Source of the DNA: Pseudoalteromonas sp. MMG010
Lineage (GTDB): Bacteria; Pseudomonadota; Gammaproteobacteria; Enterobacterales; Alteromonadaceae
Assembly: GCF_018100905.1 (NCBI RefSeq)
Contig: NZ_JAGJEG010000013.1
Coordinates: 36,890 to 100,889 of the forward strand
Direction of reading: 5' to 3'
Length of the DNA stretch: 64,000 bases
Both the position numbers and the translations under genes were made by a program. Each line of letters opens with the position of its first letter. Within the stretch, counting starts at the first letter, position 1. Below, piece by piece: positions 19,292 through 29,434 of this stretch. Below the pieces are notes generated by a model that saw only the letters and a program-made list of their open reading frames with translations, did no database searches and was not told where the DNA came from.

Positions 19292-20809
19292 ATGTCTAAA
19301 TATATACTTTCAATTGATCAAGGTACCACCAGCTCTCGTGCTATCTTATTTAATAAAGAAGCACAGATACAAGGCGCTGAACAACAAGAATTTACTCAGC
19401 ATTTTCCAAATAATGGATGGGTTGAACACAACCCTGATGATATTTGGCACAGTGTTTTAACAACCAGTCGTAATGTACTCTCGAATAACCAAATCTCTGC
19501 AGATGACATTCTTGCTATTGGCATCACTAATCAACGTGAAACAACCATTGTTTGGAATAAAAAAACCGGTAAACCTATTTACAATGCAATTGTATGGCAA
19601 GATCGCAGAACCAGTGATTATTGTGAACAGCTGGCGAGCGAAGAGCTTAGCCAGAGCATTAACGAAAAAACCGGATTATTACTCGATCCTTACTTTTCAG
19701 CGACAAAAATCCGTTGGATTTTAGATAATGTAGAAAATGCACAACAACAAGCACGTAATGGCGAGTTGGCGTTTGGCACTGTAGACAGTTACTTACTATG
19801 GCACTTAACCAAAGGCCAAGTACACCGAACCGATGCCACCAATGCATCGCGTACTATGTTATTTAATATTCACACACAACAGTGGGACAAAGCGCTACTC
19901 GAGCTATTTGATATTCCGCTATCTATGCTGCCACAAGTTATGGATTCGGCAGACGAGTTTGGCACCACTCACTCGGATATATTTGGCAGCCCTGTTCGTA
20001 TTTGTGCTATTGCAGGCGATCAACAAGCAGCCTTAGTCGGGCACGCGTGTTTTGAGCAAGGCATGGCTAAAAGCACTTATGGTACCGGTTGCTTTTTAAT
20101 GCTTAACACTGGCGACAAAGCCCTTACTTCAAAAAATCGTCTTTTAACGACGGTTGCCTATCGTTTAAATGGTAAACCAACTTATGCAATAGAAGGCAGT
20201 ATCTTTATGGCCGGAGCAACGATGCAATGGATTGTCGAAGGGCTTAAATTACTTAGCCATGCTGGAGAAAGTGAATCGCTCGTAAAAGATGTGCCATTAG
20301 ATCATGGGGTTTTTTTAGTCCCTTCATTTACCGGCCTAGGTGCCCCGTATTGGGATCCTAATGCGCGCGGGGCTATTTTAGGGCTCACCCGTGATTCAGG
20401 GATCAGTACCATCGTTGCCGCAGCTTTGCAGTCTGTAGGTTATCAAACTAAAGATTTACAAAAAGCAATGGAGCGTGATGGCTTACGCCCAAGTGTACTT
20501 AGAGTTGATGGCGGGATGGTAAAAAATAATTGGGTACTTACATTTCTCTCAAACATTTTAGGTGCTGTTGTCGAACGCCCCATGCTAAGTGAAACAACCT
20601 CTGTTGGCGTTGCCTACTTAGCCGGTTTACAAACCGGTATTTATAAATCTACGGAGCAATTAGCCGAAATGTGGCGCTGTGATCGCCGCTTCGAACCAGA
20701 TATGAGTGTTCAACAGCGAAACAGCTTATACGACCAATGGCAACATTGTGTAGCACAGGTACGTTTAACTAATGAAAACTGTAAGAAAACACATAATGCT
20801 GATCATTAA
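19292..20809 (+). CDS. glpK: Glycerol kinase
   Basis: 505 residues, the family length. FGGY-kinase motifs: [10 protein letters not shown] (residues 9-18), [31 protein letters not shown], and the C-terminal GLQTGIYKS. It phosphorylates glycerol to sn-glycerol 3-phosphate. It follows the secreted hydrolase and precedes glpD. The facilitator glpF and the repressor glpR are not nearby. Confidence 0.97.
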   Translation: MSKYILSIDQGTTSSRAILFNKEAQIQGAEQQEFTQHFPNNGWVEHNPDDIWHSVLTTSRNVLSNNQISADDILAIGITNQRETTIVWNKKTGKPIYNAIVWQDRRTSDYCEQLASEELSQSINEKTGLLLDPYFSATKIRWILDNVENAQQQARNGELAFGTVDSYLLWHLTKGQVHRTDATNASRTMLFNIHTQQWDKALLELFDIPLSMLPQVMDSADEFGTTHSDIFGSPVRICAIAGDQQAALVGHACFEQGMAKSTYGTGCFLMLNTGDKALTSKNRLLTTVAYRLNGKPTYAIEGSIFMAGATMQWIVEGLKLLSHAGESESLVKDVPLDHGVFLVPSFTGLGAPYWDPNARGAILGLTRDSGISTIVAAALQSVGYQTKDLQKAMERDGLRPSVLRVDGGMVKNNWVLTFLSNILGAVVERPMLSETTSVGVAYLAGLQTGIYKSTEQLAEMWRCDRRFEPDMSVQQRNSLYDQWQHCVAQVRLTNENCKKTHNADH

Positions 20810-20917
20810 ATACTAACTTTACTAACCACATTTATAGCATGGCTAAATCGCGCCCAGCGCAATGCTTTATCTTTAAATGCGGTATGTAATATTTAATAAT
20901 ATAAATAAGGTAGTGCT

Positions 20918-22414
20918 GTGGAATTAGTTAATAACGAATATGATTTACTGGTGATCGGTGGCGGTGTTAATGGCACTGGTATTGCGGCCGATGCCGCGGG
21001 TAGAGGTTTAAAAGTCCTGCTTTGTGAACAATCAGATTTGGCATCTGCAACGTCATCAAATAGCTCTAAATTAATTCATGGTGGCTTGCGTTATCTTGAA
21101 CATTACGAATTTAGATTAGTAAAAGAGGCTCTCGCGGAGCGTGAAGTATTATTAAAAAACGCGCCACATATTATGAAGCCTTTAATATTTCGTTTACCGC
21201 ACCAACCACATTTGCGCCCAGCGTGGATGATCCGCATTGGCTTATTTATGTATGATAATTTGGCAAAACGAGAAACACTCCCCGCCTCTAAAGGGATTAA
21301 ATTTTCAGATCAGAGTGTATTAGATGCATCAATTACAAAAGGATTTGAATATGCCGATGGCTGGGTTGATGATTCTCGTTTAGTTATTTTAAATGCGCTT
21401 GCTGCGCAAGAAAAAGGCGCAACCGTTGCAACCCAAACAAAATGTGTGAAAGCAATACGAAAGCAAGATAAGTGGCAAGTAACCCTTGAACAACAAAGTA
21501 ATAAAAACCACTATACAGTGTCTGCTAAAGGTATTGTAAATGCAGCGGGTCCTTGGGTTGCTAAATTATTTGATGAAGCATTGACAGAGAAATCCCCCCA
21601 AAATATTCGCTTAGTTAAAGGTAGCCATATTGTAGTACCCCGTATTCATACAGACACTCAAGCATATATATTACAAAATAAAGATCAGCGTATTGTGTTT
21701 GTTATTCCATTTGAAGATGACTATTCCCTTATTGGCACCACTGACGTTGAGCATAATGGGGCTGCACAAGATGCTAAAATTAGCAATGTGGAAATAGACT
21801 ACCTCATTGAAATTACAAATAGTTACTTTAAAAATCATATTAAGCGTGAAGACATCGTACATACCTTTTCTGGTGTACGCCCACTACTTGATGATGAATC
21901 GGTTAATGCACAAGCAGTCACCCGCGACTATAAATTAGAGCTTTCAAGTGAAGGCAGTCACACACCATTATTAAGTGTATTTGGCGGTAAAATTACCACT
22001 TATCGAAAACTAGCCGAAGCAGCCGTTAATAAGTTAGCAGCATTTTACCCACAAATGGGTAACGCTTGGACGAAGCACAGTGCACTTCCAGGTGGCGATT
22101 TTAGCTCTATAGATACATTAAAATCGGATCTAAAAGCACGCTATAACTGGTTAGATGAAGTAACACTTAATCGCTACGCACGTACTTATGGCACTCGTGC
22201 TTATGCCATATTAATAGATAAAACCCAACTTGATGATTTAGGCCAGCACTTTGGCCATGGCCTATTTGCAGCTGAAGTCGATTACTTATTGGCTAATGAA
22301 TGGGCACACACTGCATATAATATTTTATGGCGTCGCACTAAACTAGGCCTACGTTTAGATGAAACACAGACCTCTGCACTGAACCGTTATATTGAACAAC
22401 TAACGCACGCCTAA
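20918..22414 (+). CDS. glpD: Aerobic glycerol-3-phosphate dehydrogenase
   Basis: 498 residues from a GTG start with AAGG 7 bases upstream. N-terminal FAD motif GGGVNGTGIAADAAGRG (about residues 14-30), SSNSSKLIHGGLRYLE (GlpD signature), and the FAD-dependent domain plus a C-terminal cap. The enzyme oxidises glycerol 3-phosphate to dihydroxyacetone phosphate at the inner membrane, passing electrons to ubiquinone. A 108-base gap separates it from glpK, with no strong terminator in between, so co-transcription is likely. Confidence 0.96.
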   Translation: MELVNNEYDLLVIGGGVNGTGIAADAAGRGLKVLLCEQSDLASATSSNSSKLIHGGLRYLEHYEFRLVKEALAEREVLLKNAPHIMKPLIFRLPHQPHLRPAWMIRIGLFMYDNLAKRETLPASKGIKFSDQSVLDASITKGFEYADGWVDDSRLVILNALAAQEKGATVATQTKCVKAIRKQDKWQVTLEQQSNKNHYTVSAKGIVNAAGPWVAKLFDEALTEKSPQNIRLVKGSHIVVPRIHTDTQAYILQNKDQRIVFVIPFEDDYSLIGTTDVEHNGAAQDAKISNVEIDYLIEITNSYFKNHIKREDIVHTFSGVRPLLDDESVNAQAVTRDYKLELSSEGSHTPLLSVFGGKITTYRKLAEAAVNKLAAFYPQMGNAWTKHSALPGGDFSSIDTLKSDLKARYNWLDEVTLNRYARTYGTRAYAILIDKTQLDDLGQHFGHGLFAAEVDYLLANEWAHTAYNILWRRTKLGLRLDETQTSALNRYIEQLTHA

Positions 22415-22430
22415 ACACAACATTTGAACA

Positions 22431-22465
22431 AAAAAATACCCAAGCACTGCTTGGGTATTTTTTTT
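22431..22465. terminator. Bidirectional intrinsic terminator between glpD and the M13 peptidase gene
   Basis: AAAAAATACCCAAG pairs with CTTGGGTATTTTTTTT around a short loop. It has A-runs and T-runs on both sides, serving both converging genes. Confidence 0.9.
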
Positions 22466-22477
22466 AGATAAAGCGCA

Positions 22478-24550
22478 TTACCAAATTTTAACGCGATTTT
22501 CTGGCTTGATATACATTTTATCGCCTTCTTTAACATCAAACGCTTGATAAAACTCAGGCATATTCGACAATATACCAATTACACGGTAATGACTTGGCGA
22601 ATGAGGGTCTGTCAATAAGCGGTTACGCAGTGCTTCATCACGGTATTTACGACGCCAAATTTGAGACCAGCCCATAAAGAAACGCTGATCACCAGTATAA
22701 CCTTCAATTACCGGCGCTTTACCTTCACCTAAAGATAATTGATACGCTTTATAAGCAACCGTTAACCCGCCTAAATCACCAATATTTTCACCCAGTGTTA
22801 GCTCACCATTTACGCTCGCATCTTCAAATGGCTTATACGCACTATATTGTGCTACTAATGCGGCTGTGCGTTCTTCAAATTGTTTTAAATCTGATTCGCT
22901 CCACCAGTTACGTAGATTACCGTCGCCATCGTATTTAGCACCTTGATCATCAAACCCATGACCTAGCTCATGGCCGATCACAGCACCAATAGCACCATAG
23001 TTTACGGCATCATCGGCTTCAAGATTAAAAAATGGTGGCTGTAAAATAGCTGCTGGGAATACAATCTCGTTATTAACCGGATTGTAGTACGCATTCACAG
23101 TTTGCGGTGTCATATGCCATTCAGAACGATCAACTGGCTTACCTAACTTAGCAATCATGTCAGCATAAGCCCACTCGCTATGGCGGATATAGTTACCGAC
23201 TAATTCACTAGAATTGATGGCAAGCTCTGAATAATCTTTCCATTTATCTGGGTAACCAATTTTTGGTGTAAATTTATCTAGTTTTTCTTGAGCCGCCACT
23301 TTGGTTGCTGGACTCATCCACTCCAGTCCTTCAATCGCTACGCCATAACCTTTAATAACATTGTCAACAAGCTCTTCCATACGTGCTTTTGCTTCTGGCG
23401 GGAAGTTTTCTTTTACGTATACTTTACCAAGAATTTCACCCAAGACACTGTTTGATGCATCAACGGCTTTTTTCCAAAGCGGTGCCTGCTCTTCTACACC
23501 CCGTAATGTTGTACTGTAAAAATCAAATTTAAGGTCAACAAGATCTTTATTAAGTAACTGTGCGTAATTACTGACAAAGTGAAAACTTAAGTAATTTTTC
23601 CACGTAGTTAAATCGGTCGCTTTATAAATTGCAGCAAATTTTTCAAAGTAGCTAGGTTGGCGCACAATAATATCGTTTACATCAACACCAATAGCAGTAA
23701 AAAATGCAGCAAGATCAAAATCACCCATTAGTTCATTTGCTTCGCTTAAGCTCATTTTATTATATGATTTAGTCGCATCACGACTTTCAACTCGGCTCCA
23801 CTGCGCTTGAGCAATGCTATTTTCGAGCGCTAAGATATCTTTTGCCGCTTGTGCTGAATTTTCAATGCCTGCGCTTTCTAAAACATTAGCGACATATTGC
23901 TGATAGGCATCACGGATTTTGCTAAATTTAGCATCTTCTTTTAAATAGTAATCACGATCAGGTAAACCTAAGCCCGCTTGGTAAGCATAAAGCGCATTTT
24001 CGCTTGAGTTTTTTGCATCATTATTAACATACCAACCAAATGGTAAATCGCCGCCTTGAACTTGAATTTCACCCATAAGTGAAACTAAATCAGCTTTTGA
24101 TTTAAGCATATCAATTGAGTTTAAAACGGGCTCAAGTGGTTTAACGCCTAATGTTTCTCGCGTTGTTAAGTCCATGTAGCTTTTAAAGAATGCACCTAGC
24201 TTATATTCATCAGAGCCGGCTTTTGCATCACTTTTAGCCGCTCTTTCAAGTACGGTTTTCATGGCTGCTTGTGAGTCATCGTACAGTTGAGAAAAAGAGC
24301 CATAGTTAGACTTATCACCTGGGATTTCAGTGCTTGCCAGCCACTGACCATTAACATGGTAATAAAAGTCATCTTGTGCGCGCACAGACTTATCCATATT
24401 TTCAAGTTCAATACCCAACGCCATTGGCTTAACTTCAGCGGCACTGGTGACAACTTGCTCCGTTGGATTAGTTTCTTGTTGTTTTTCGCCACAACCGACC
24501 AAACCCAAAGCAAGTGCAATACTTGCTGCGGTAATTGTTACGTTTTTCAT
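22478..24550 (-). CDS. M13-family (neprilysin/PepO-like) zinc metallopeptidase lipoprotein
   Basis: 690 residues from the ATG at 24550; an ATG two codons upstream is also possible. N-terminal lipoprotein signal ending LGLVGCGEK (lipobox LVGC, acylated Cys near residue 20). M13 N-terminal domain, then the catalytic HELGH (about residue 527, in GHELGHGFDDQGAKYD), the third zinc ligand in GENIGDLGG (about residue 586), NAYYNP substrate-binding and the C-terminal CxxW-equivalent region ending RVKIW. It is a predicted membrane-anchored periplasmic or surface oligopeptidase. Confidence 0.93.
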   Translation of the reverse strand: MKNVTITAASIALALGLVGCGEKQQETNPTEQVVTSAAEVKPMALGIELENMDKSVRAQDDFYYHVNGQWLASTEIPGDKSNYGSFSQLYDDSQAAMKTVLERAAKSDAKAGSDEYKLGAFFKSYMDLTTRETLGVKPLEPVLNSIDMLKSKADLVSLMGEIQVQGGDLPFGWYVNNDAKNSSENALYAYQAGLGLPDRDYYLKEDAKFSKIRDAYQQYVANVLESAGIENSAQAAKDILALENSIAQAQWSRVESRDATKSYNKMSLSEANELMGDFDLAAFFTAIGVDVNDIIVRQPSYFEKFAAIYKATDLTTWKNYLSFHFVSNYAQLLNKDLVDLKFDFYSTTLRGVEEQAPLWKKAVDASNSVLGEILGKVYVKENFPPEAKARMEELVDNVIKGYGVAIEGLEWMSPATKVAAQEKLDKFTPKIGYPDKWKDYSELAINSSELVGNYIRHSEWAYADMIAKLGKPVDRSEWHMTPQTVNAYYNPVNNEIVFPAAILQPPFFNLEADDAVNYGAIGAVIGHELGHGFDDQGAKYDGDGNLRNWWSESDLKQFEERTAALVAQYSAYKPFEDASVNGELTLGENIGDLGGLTVAYKAYQLSLGEGKAPVIEGYTGDQRFFMGWSQIWRRKYRDEALRNRLLTDPHSPSHYRVIGILSNMPEFYQAFDVKEGDKMYIKPENRVKIW

Positions 24551-24779
24551 AAACATCTCGTTTGTTAGTTAGAATTAATACCAACCCCAGTACATGCTCA
24601 ATAAGGCAAATAAAATTAATTTTATTTAAAACAATGTATTGGGAAAAGTACCATCGTTAATATTGTACAAAGTAATATGACTCTGATGAGCTATAGTAAA
24701 CCTGAACTTTAAAACTATAAAATAGAATATGTAACAAAGTGTTTTCTATGCGATAAAGCGCATATAGATAAGATAAGTG

Positions 24780-25256
24780 TTATTTTTTGGCGTGCTGAGC
24801 CAGGCGCTCTAACTTTTCTTTTAGCGATGCCGGTGCTGATGCAGCTAAAGCTTGTAAATGTTCTGCAGTATCTTTACTCATTGTTAGTGACGTGAGTTTA
24901 TTGTTGCTAGTCGCTCGCTTTATATTGCCGGTAATGCGTTGAGTCGCTTGTGGGTTAGCGGTAATTTTAATTTGTGCTAAATCAATAATACCTGCGGCTC
25001 TAAAATGCGACATTATGTCCATTTTTAAATAATTAAGACGCAACGCAATAGGAGCTGAAACAGCCTCTATCATTAACGTCCCTTCACGATAATTACTCAC
25101 ACGACATTTATCGCCTAACTTAGCGCCTAAAAACTCACTTAATAAGGTTTGTTGCTTATCTAAGGTATTACTTTTACCTGCATATGCCGACAACCGATTG
25201 TTCCAACCAGCCATAATGTCGCCCAATGGCTTTGGTGCGTATTTATCTTTAGCCAT
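24780..25256 (-). CDS. dciA: DciA (DUF721) replicative helicase loader
   Basis: 158 residues. A DUF721 domain spans roughly residues 8-100 (pattern LxxFLGAKLGDKCRVSNYREGTLMIEAVSAPIALRLNYL), then a C-terminal tail. DciA is the ancestral DnaB operator/loader in bacteria that lack the phage-derived DnaC. It is transcribed after pmbA on the same strand with a 56-base gap. Assignment rests on the DUF721 pattern, which is well conserved. Confidence 0.8.
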   Translation of the reverse strand: MAKDKYAPKPLGDIMAGWNNRLSAYAGKSNTLDKQQTLLSEFLGAKLGDKCRVSNYREGTLMIEAVSAPIALRLNYLKMDIMSHFRAAGIIDLAQIKITANPQATQRITGNIKRATSNNKLTSLTMSKDTAEHLQALAASAPASLKEKLERLAQHAKK

Positions 25257-25312
25257 AAATTACCTACAGAAAATTGCCCTAAGTCTGTTCTTAGGGCTAA
25301 CAATACAACTCA

Positions 25313-26662
25313 CTAAGCACCTGCTATTTGCATTTGCTCAATTAACACTGACCCTGTTTGAACACCACCACGGCGCTCTATATCACCACCGATTGCAGTA
25401 ATCCCTTTAAACATATCTTGTAACTTACCGGCAATGGTAATTTCACTTACTGGATATTGGATTTCACCATTTTCGACCCAAAATCCTGCCGCGCCTCGTG
25501 AGTAATCGCCTGTTACAGTGTTAACCCCTTGTCCCATTAACTCAGTGACTAATAAACCTGTTCCCATCGTTTTGAGTAATGCAGTTAAATCATCATGGGT
25601 TTGCTCAACCAACCAATTATGTATTCCACCGGCATGGCCTGTTGCGGTCATATTCATTTTTCTTGCAGCGTAGCTTGCAAGTAAATATGTGCATAATTGC
25701 CCATCTTGAATAATATCTCTATCACTGGTTTTTACGCCTTCGCTATCAAAAGGTGATGAAGCCAGGCCTTTTAATATGTGAGGGCGCTCTGTGATATTCA
25801 CACAATCGTTAAACACCTGTGTACCTAAGCTATCGAGTAAAAAGCTTGATTTACGGTATAACGCCCCGCCACCAATAGCTGACACTAAGTGAGAAAATAA
25901 CGAATTAGCAATATCTGCTCTAAAGATAACAGGGACTTTCATCGTGCCCAGCTTTTGGCTATTTAACTTTGCTAGCGTTTCGCTTGCCGCTTCTAATCCA
26001 ACAGCTGTTGCCTCATCTAATCCACTTTGATCACGTGCAACGGTATAAGCCGAATCACGCTGCATTTGCTCGCCTTCTTTACCTATTACCATCGTACTAA
26101 TGCTATGGCGTGTACGTGGGTAACCTACAATTAAACCATGGCTATTACCGTAAACACGAAGACCTTGGTGCGATGAAAAGCTCGCGCCATCAGAGTTTAC
26201 AATACGCTCATCCGCATTGAGGGCTGCTTGTTCTGCCTCATGACAAAACTCAATACCTTGTTCAGGCGAAACATCCCAAGGGTGATATAAGTCTAAATCT
26301 TTAGGGTTAAATTCAAGCAATGCTTTATCTGCAAGACCATTGTGAGGGTCATCGGAAGTGAATTTAGCAATATCAATGGCTTTTTCGACCACGGTACGTA
26401 AAGTTTTTGGACTTAAATCGGCAGTAGACGCAGATCCTTTATGATTACCAACATAAACGCTGATACCTAAACCGCCGTCTTGATTAAATTCTATCGTTTC
26501 TACCTCTCCCATACGCGTGCTAACGGATAATCCCGATGTACTAGACATCGCGGCTTCAGCGGCTGTAGCGCCTAATTTTTTTGCATGTTCGAGTACTTCA
26601 GCAACCGCCTCTTTAACCTGAGATATTTGTGAATAAATGGGAGAATTTGATTGGCTTGTCAT
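25313..26662 (-). CDS. pmbA: Metalloprotease subunit PmbA (TldE)
   Basis: 449 residues. U62 peptidase family features: DGGLGISVYVGNHKGSAST, the conserved GGG in VSAIGGGALYRKSSF, and the C-terminal TVTGDYSRGAAGFWVENGEIQYPVSEITIAG. TldE/PmbA pairs with TldD to degrade unfolded peptides and process microcin B17 in E. coli; TldE itself lacks the zinc site. It is divergent from yjgA, as in many gammaproteobacteria. Confidence 0.96.
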   Translation of the reverse strand: MTSQSNSPIYSQISQVKEAVAEVLEHAKKLGATAAEAAMSSTSGLSVSTRMGEVETIEFNQDGGLGISVYVGNHKGSASTADLSPKTLRTVVEKAIDIAKFTSDDPHNGLADKALLEFNPKDLDLYHPWDVSPEQGIEFCHEAEQAALNADERIVNSDGASFSSHQGLRVYGNSHGLIVGYPRTRHSISTMVIGKEGEQMQRDSAYTVARDQSGLDEATAVGLEAASETLAKLNSQKLGTMKVPVIFRADIANSLFSHLVSAIGGGALYRKSSFLLDSLGTQVFNDCVNITERPHILKGLASSPFDSEGVKTSDRDIIQDGQLCTYLLASYAARKMNMTATGHAGGIHNWLVEQTHDDLTALLKTMGTGLLVTELMGQGVNTVTGDYSRGAAGFWVENGEIQYPVSEITIAGKLQDMFKGITAIGGDIERRGGVQTGSVLIEQMQIAGA

Positions 26663-26807
26663 AAATATAATCCTAGAGCTTTAAGGCTGTAATGCACGCA
26701 TTTTTAATGTTTAAATGCTAACACACTCGTTACACCACATCAGCTAATATTAATCATTAAAAGAATCGCGTATAATAGCGAAAGTTATTTTTATTAAAGA
26801 GCACCCC

Positions 26808-27332
26808 ATGGCGAAGAAAAAAGGCAAGCCTGCTGAAATTGAAGAAGAAATTATTTATGTATCAAAAAGTGAACTTAAGCGTGACGCGCAAGAGTTTCAT
26901 CAGTTAGGTTCTGAAATTGCCAAAATGGGTAAAAAACAGCGCGAACGCCTACCTTTAAATGATGACTTAAAGGCAGCAATGGTTGTTGCCGATAAAATTA
27001 GCAATAAAAGCGATGCGTACCGTCGTCACTTAAACTATATTGCTAAAACCCTTCGTACTGTTGAAAATATCGAAGATATTAAAGGTATTATGGACATTAT
27101 GCTTAATAAAAATAACCAAGCTGAGGTTATGATTAAAAAGATTGAGCAATTGCGAAGTGACTTACTTGAACAAGGCGATTCTTTGATTAACGAAACCATT
27201 GAGCAGTATCCATCGCTTGAGCGTCAAAAAATGCGTCAATTAGTCCGTAATGCGGCTAAAGAAGTCAAAGCAGAAAAACCAGCTCGTGGTTATAAAGAGC
27301 TATTTCAGTACTTAAAAGACGCCATAATGTAA
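26808..27332 (+). CDS. yjgA: YjgA/DarP family (DUF615) ribosome-biogenesis protein
   Basis: 174 residues, rich in charged residues. DUF615 pattern: EEIIYVSKSELKRDAQEFHQLG at the start, LPLNDDLKAAMVVADKI, and the C-terminal RGYKELFQYLKDAI. The E. coli homologue associates with 50S precursors. It lies divergent from pmbA and ends at a strong bidirectional terminator. Also called darP. Confidence 0.94.
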   Translation: MAKKKGKPAEIEEEIIYVSKSELKRDAQEFHQLGSEIAKMGKKQRERLPLNDDLKAAMVVADKISNKSDAYRRHLNYIAKTLRTVENIEDIKGIMDIMLNKNNQAEVMIKKIEQLRSDLLEQGDSLINETIEQYPSLERQKMRQLVRNAAKEVKAEKPARGYKELFQYLKDAIM

Positions 27333-27357
27333 CGTTTTTGTTTTACATTAATAAATG

Positions 27358-27386
27358 AAAAAAGGTGCCAATGCACCTTTTTTTGT
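27358..27386. terminator. Intrinsic terminator after yjgA
   Basis: AAAAAGGTGC pairs with GCACCTTTTTTT around a 4-base loop, 27 bases after the yjgA stop. Confidence 0.9.
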
Positions 27387-27454
27387 TATAGATCAAATCG
27401 ACACCTTCCACATTTTTTATAATACCCACCTTATATAATTTAAAGGTGCGCGTA

Positions 27455-28828
27455 ATGATAAAACTACCTCAGTGGGATCAGGCTCTGATCAACAAATATA
27501 ATATTTCAGGACCTCGATACACCTCTTACCCAACCGCGTTATCATTAACCGAAGGTTACACTCAACACGATGTGCTAAGTGCAATTAAATCATCAGGTTC
27601 TCGTTCCTTATCTTTATATATCCACATCCCTTTTTGTAGTCAGCTTTGTTACTATTGTGGCTGTAATAAAGTCGTCACGCGCCATCAATCTAAAGCCGAT
27701 GTTTATTTAGACTACTTAGCCAAAGAGATAGCAGCGCAAGCCCCATTTTTTAAAGATTATACACTAGAGCAACTACATCTTGGTGGAGGGACTCCAACCT
27801 TTTTAACCACCCAACAAATGTCGCGCTTGGTGCGATTATTAGAACAACACTTTAACTTTACCCGCACAACAGAGCGCGGCATCGAAGTTGATCCTCGCTC
27901 GTTAGCCGATAATATGCTTATTGATTTACGTATGTTGGGTTTTAATCGTATTTCATTTGGTATTCAAGACTTTAACGATGAGGTGCAATTAGCGGTTAAT
28001 CGCCCCCAGCAAGTGAATAAAATAAAAGCATTAATAAGTCAGGCACGTGACCTAGGTTTTAACTCGATTAATGCCGATATGATTTATGGCCTACCATTAC
28101 AAACACCCAGCAGCTTCAAGCAAAGCATAGAGCAATTAATTGCACTAAACCCCGATCGAGTTAGTGTATTTAATTATGCGCACTTACCAGAGCGTTTTGC
28201 TGCACAACGTAAAATTAAAACCGTCGATTTACCCAGTGCCCACGACAAACTAACCATGTTTAAAAATACATTAGCTCAAATGAGTGAAGCGGGTTATCAG
28301 TTTATCGGTATGGATCATTTTGCCAAAGCCGATAACGAACTTGCTGTAGCGCAAAATAGTCAACAGTTACACCGTAATTTCCAAGGTTACACCACACACG
28401 GAAATTGTGACTTACTCGGACTTGGAGTGTCATCTATATCGCAAATAGGCAGCGCTATATTACAAAATCAAAAAGACTTAAAATCGTATTATCATGCAAT
28501 ATCGACACAAAGCGGGAGCGCAACAAATAAAGGCATGCATTTAACACAAGATGATGTCATACGTGCCGATGCTATTAAGCAACTTATTTGTCAGTTTGAA
28601 CTAGATACGCAGCAATTTAGTAAAAAACACACCATCCACTTTAACAGCTATTTTGAGACATCGTTATCGGCATTACAGCCTTTAATTGCAGATAATATGG
28701 TTGAAATTGCGAATGGAAAAATCACGGTTACTGCTCAGGGAAATCTATTTATTCGTATAATTTGTATGTGTTTTGATGCCCATTTACAAAAGCAAATTAA
28801 CGCGACACGCTTTTCGCGTGTTATTTAA
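27455..28828 (+). CDS. hemN: Oxygen-independent coproporphyrinogen III oxidase
   Basis: 457 residues from the ATG at 27455, with AAAGG 8 bases upstream; the in-frame GTG at 27446 overlaps that site and is less likely. Radical-SAM cluster motif C-x3-C-x2-C in HIPFCSQLCYYCGCNK (first Cys near residue 61), GGGTPTFL, and the HemN extension EVDPRSL and GMDHFAK. It converts coproporphyrinogen III to protoporphyrinogen IX without oxygen. The second Cys-x-Cys after the cluster (CGC) is typical of true HemN rather than HemW. Confidence 0.94.
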   Translation: MIKLPQWDQALINKYNISGPRYTSYPTALSLTEGYTQHDVLSAIKSSGSRSLSLYIHIPFCSQLCYYCGCNKVVTRHQSKADVYLDYLAKEIAAQAPFFKDYTLEQLHLGGGTPTFLTTQQMSRLVRLLEQHFNFTRTTERGIEVDPRSLADNMLIDLRMLGFNRISFGIQDFNDEVQLAVNRPQQVNKIKALISQARDLGFNSINADMIYGLPLQTPSSFKQSIEQLIALNPDRVSVFNYAHLPERFAAQRKIKTVDLPSAHDKLTMFKNTLAQMSEAGYQFIGMDHFAKADNELAVAQNSQQLHRNFQGYTTHGNCDLLGLGVSSISQIGSAILQNQKDLKSYYHAISTQSGSATNKGMHLTQDDVIRADAIKQLICQFELDTQQFSKKHTIHFNSYFETSLSALQPLIADNMVEIANGKITVTAQGNLFIRIICMCFDAHLQKQINATRFSRVI

Positions 28829-28833
28829 CTATA

Positions 28834-28860
28834 AAAAAACAGACCTAGGTCTGTTTTTTT
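28834..28860. terminator. Intrinsic terminator after hemN
   Basis: AAAAACAGACC / GGTCTGTTTTTTT with a minimal loop; serves hemN and, read the other way, the DUF2489 gene. Confidence 0.85.
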
Positions 28861-28907
28861 ATATCGATATAAGCGTTTACTCATTGTTAAACGCAAACTC
28901 GCTCTAC

Positions 28908-29423
28908 TTAATTAAATACTACATTTTCACTGCCAGGCGCTGCTTTAAACTCAGAGATAATTTTTTCACAATCAGCTTTAATCTCATCACTTAAGTTTTG
29001 TTCTGCGCGCCAACGGGCGGTATCTAATTTAAATATCTCTTTTTTAGAGTACTTTTTACGAGCATCGTGAGTTGGCATTTCTTTAACGACCTCGTACATT
29101 TTAAAGATACCGGCGTATGCCTGTGTTAAATCACGCTCTTGGGCAAAACTATATTGCGACATTAATACCCATATACGTAAACAACCTTCAGAAAACTCAC
29201 ACTGCTCTTGGGCCATTGCTCGTGCAATTAAATGAATACTATCGGCAAGTTTGGCATTTCGCGTTAAACGAGACTGCTCAAGCTTTTGCTGTTGCTCGAC
29301 TCGTTTTTTCACGATTAATTTCTTTTGTGAATTCAGCTTATAAAGTAACTGACCCGCATAAAATGCTAAGCCAGCAATAATAGCTGCACCTATCAATAAG
29401 GCTATAATCAGTGCACTACTCAT
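28908..29423 (-). CDS. DUF2489 membrane protein
   Basis: 171 residues. One N-terminal transmembrane helix (about residues 5-27, ALIIALLIGAAIIAGLAFYAGQL), a basic coiled-coil stretch (KKLIVKKRVEQQQKLEQSR) and a helical cytoplasmic domain with the DUF2489 patterns CEFSEGCLRIW and MPTHDARKKYSKKEIFKLDTAR. Function unknown. It is the downstream partner of yihI (11-base gap), an association also known from vibrios, so a link to ribosome or GTPase control is possible but unproven. Confidence 0.82.
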   Translation of the reverse strand: MSSALIIALLIGAAIIAGLAFYAGQLLYKLNSQKKLIVKKRVEQQQKLEQSRLTRNAKLADSIHLIARAMAQEQCEFSEGCLRIWVLMSQYSFAQERDLTQAYAGIFKMYEVVKEMPTHDARKKYSKKEIFKLDTARWRAEQNLSDEIKADCEKIISEFKAAPGSENVVFN

Positions 29424-29434
29424 TGCTATGCCCT

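Noticed and set aside
27386..27454. FNR box before hemN
   Set aside because: ATAGATCAAATCGAC has only one acceptable half-site.
28773..28994. 73-codon frame after hemN
   Set aside because: Runs through the hemN terminator and into the DUF2489 gene.
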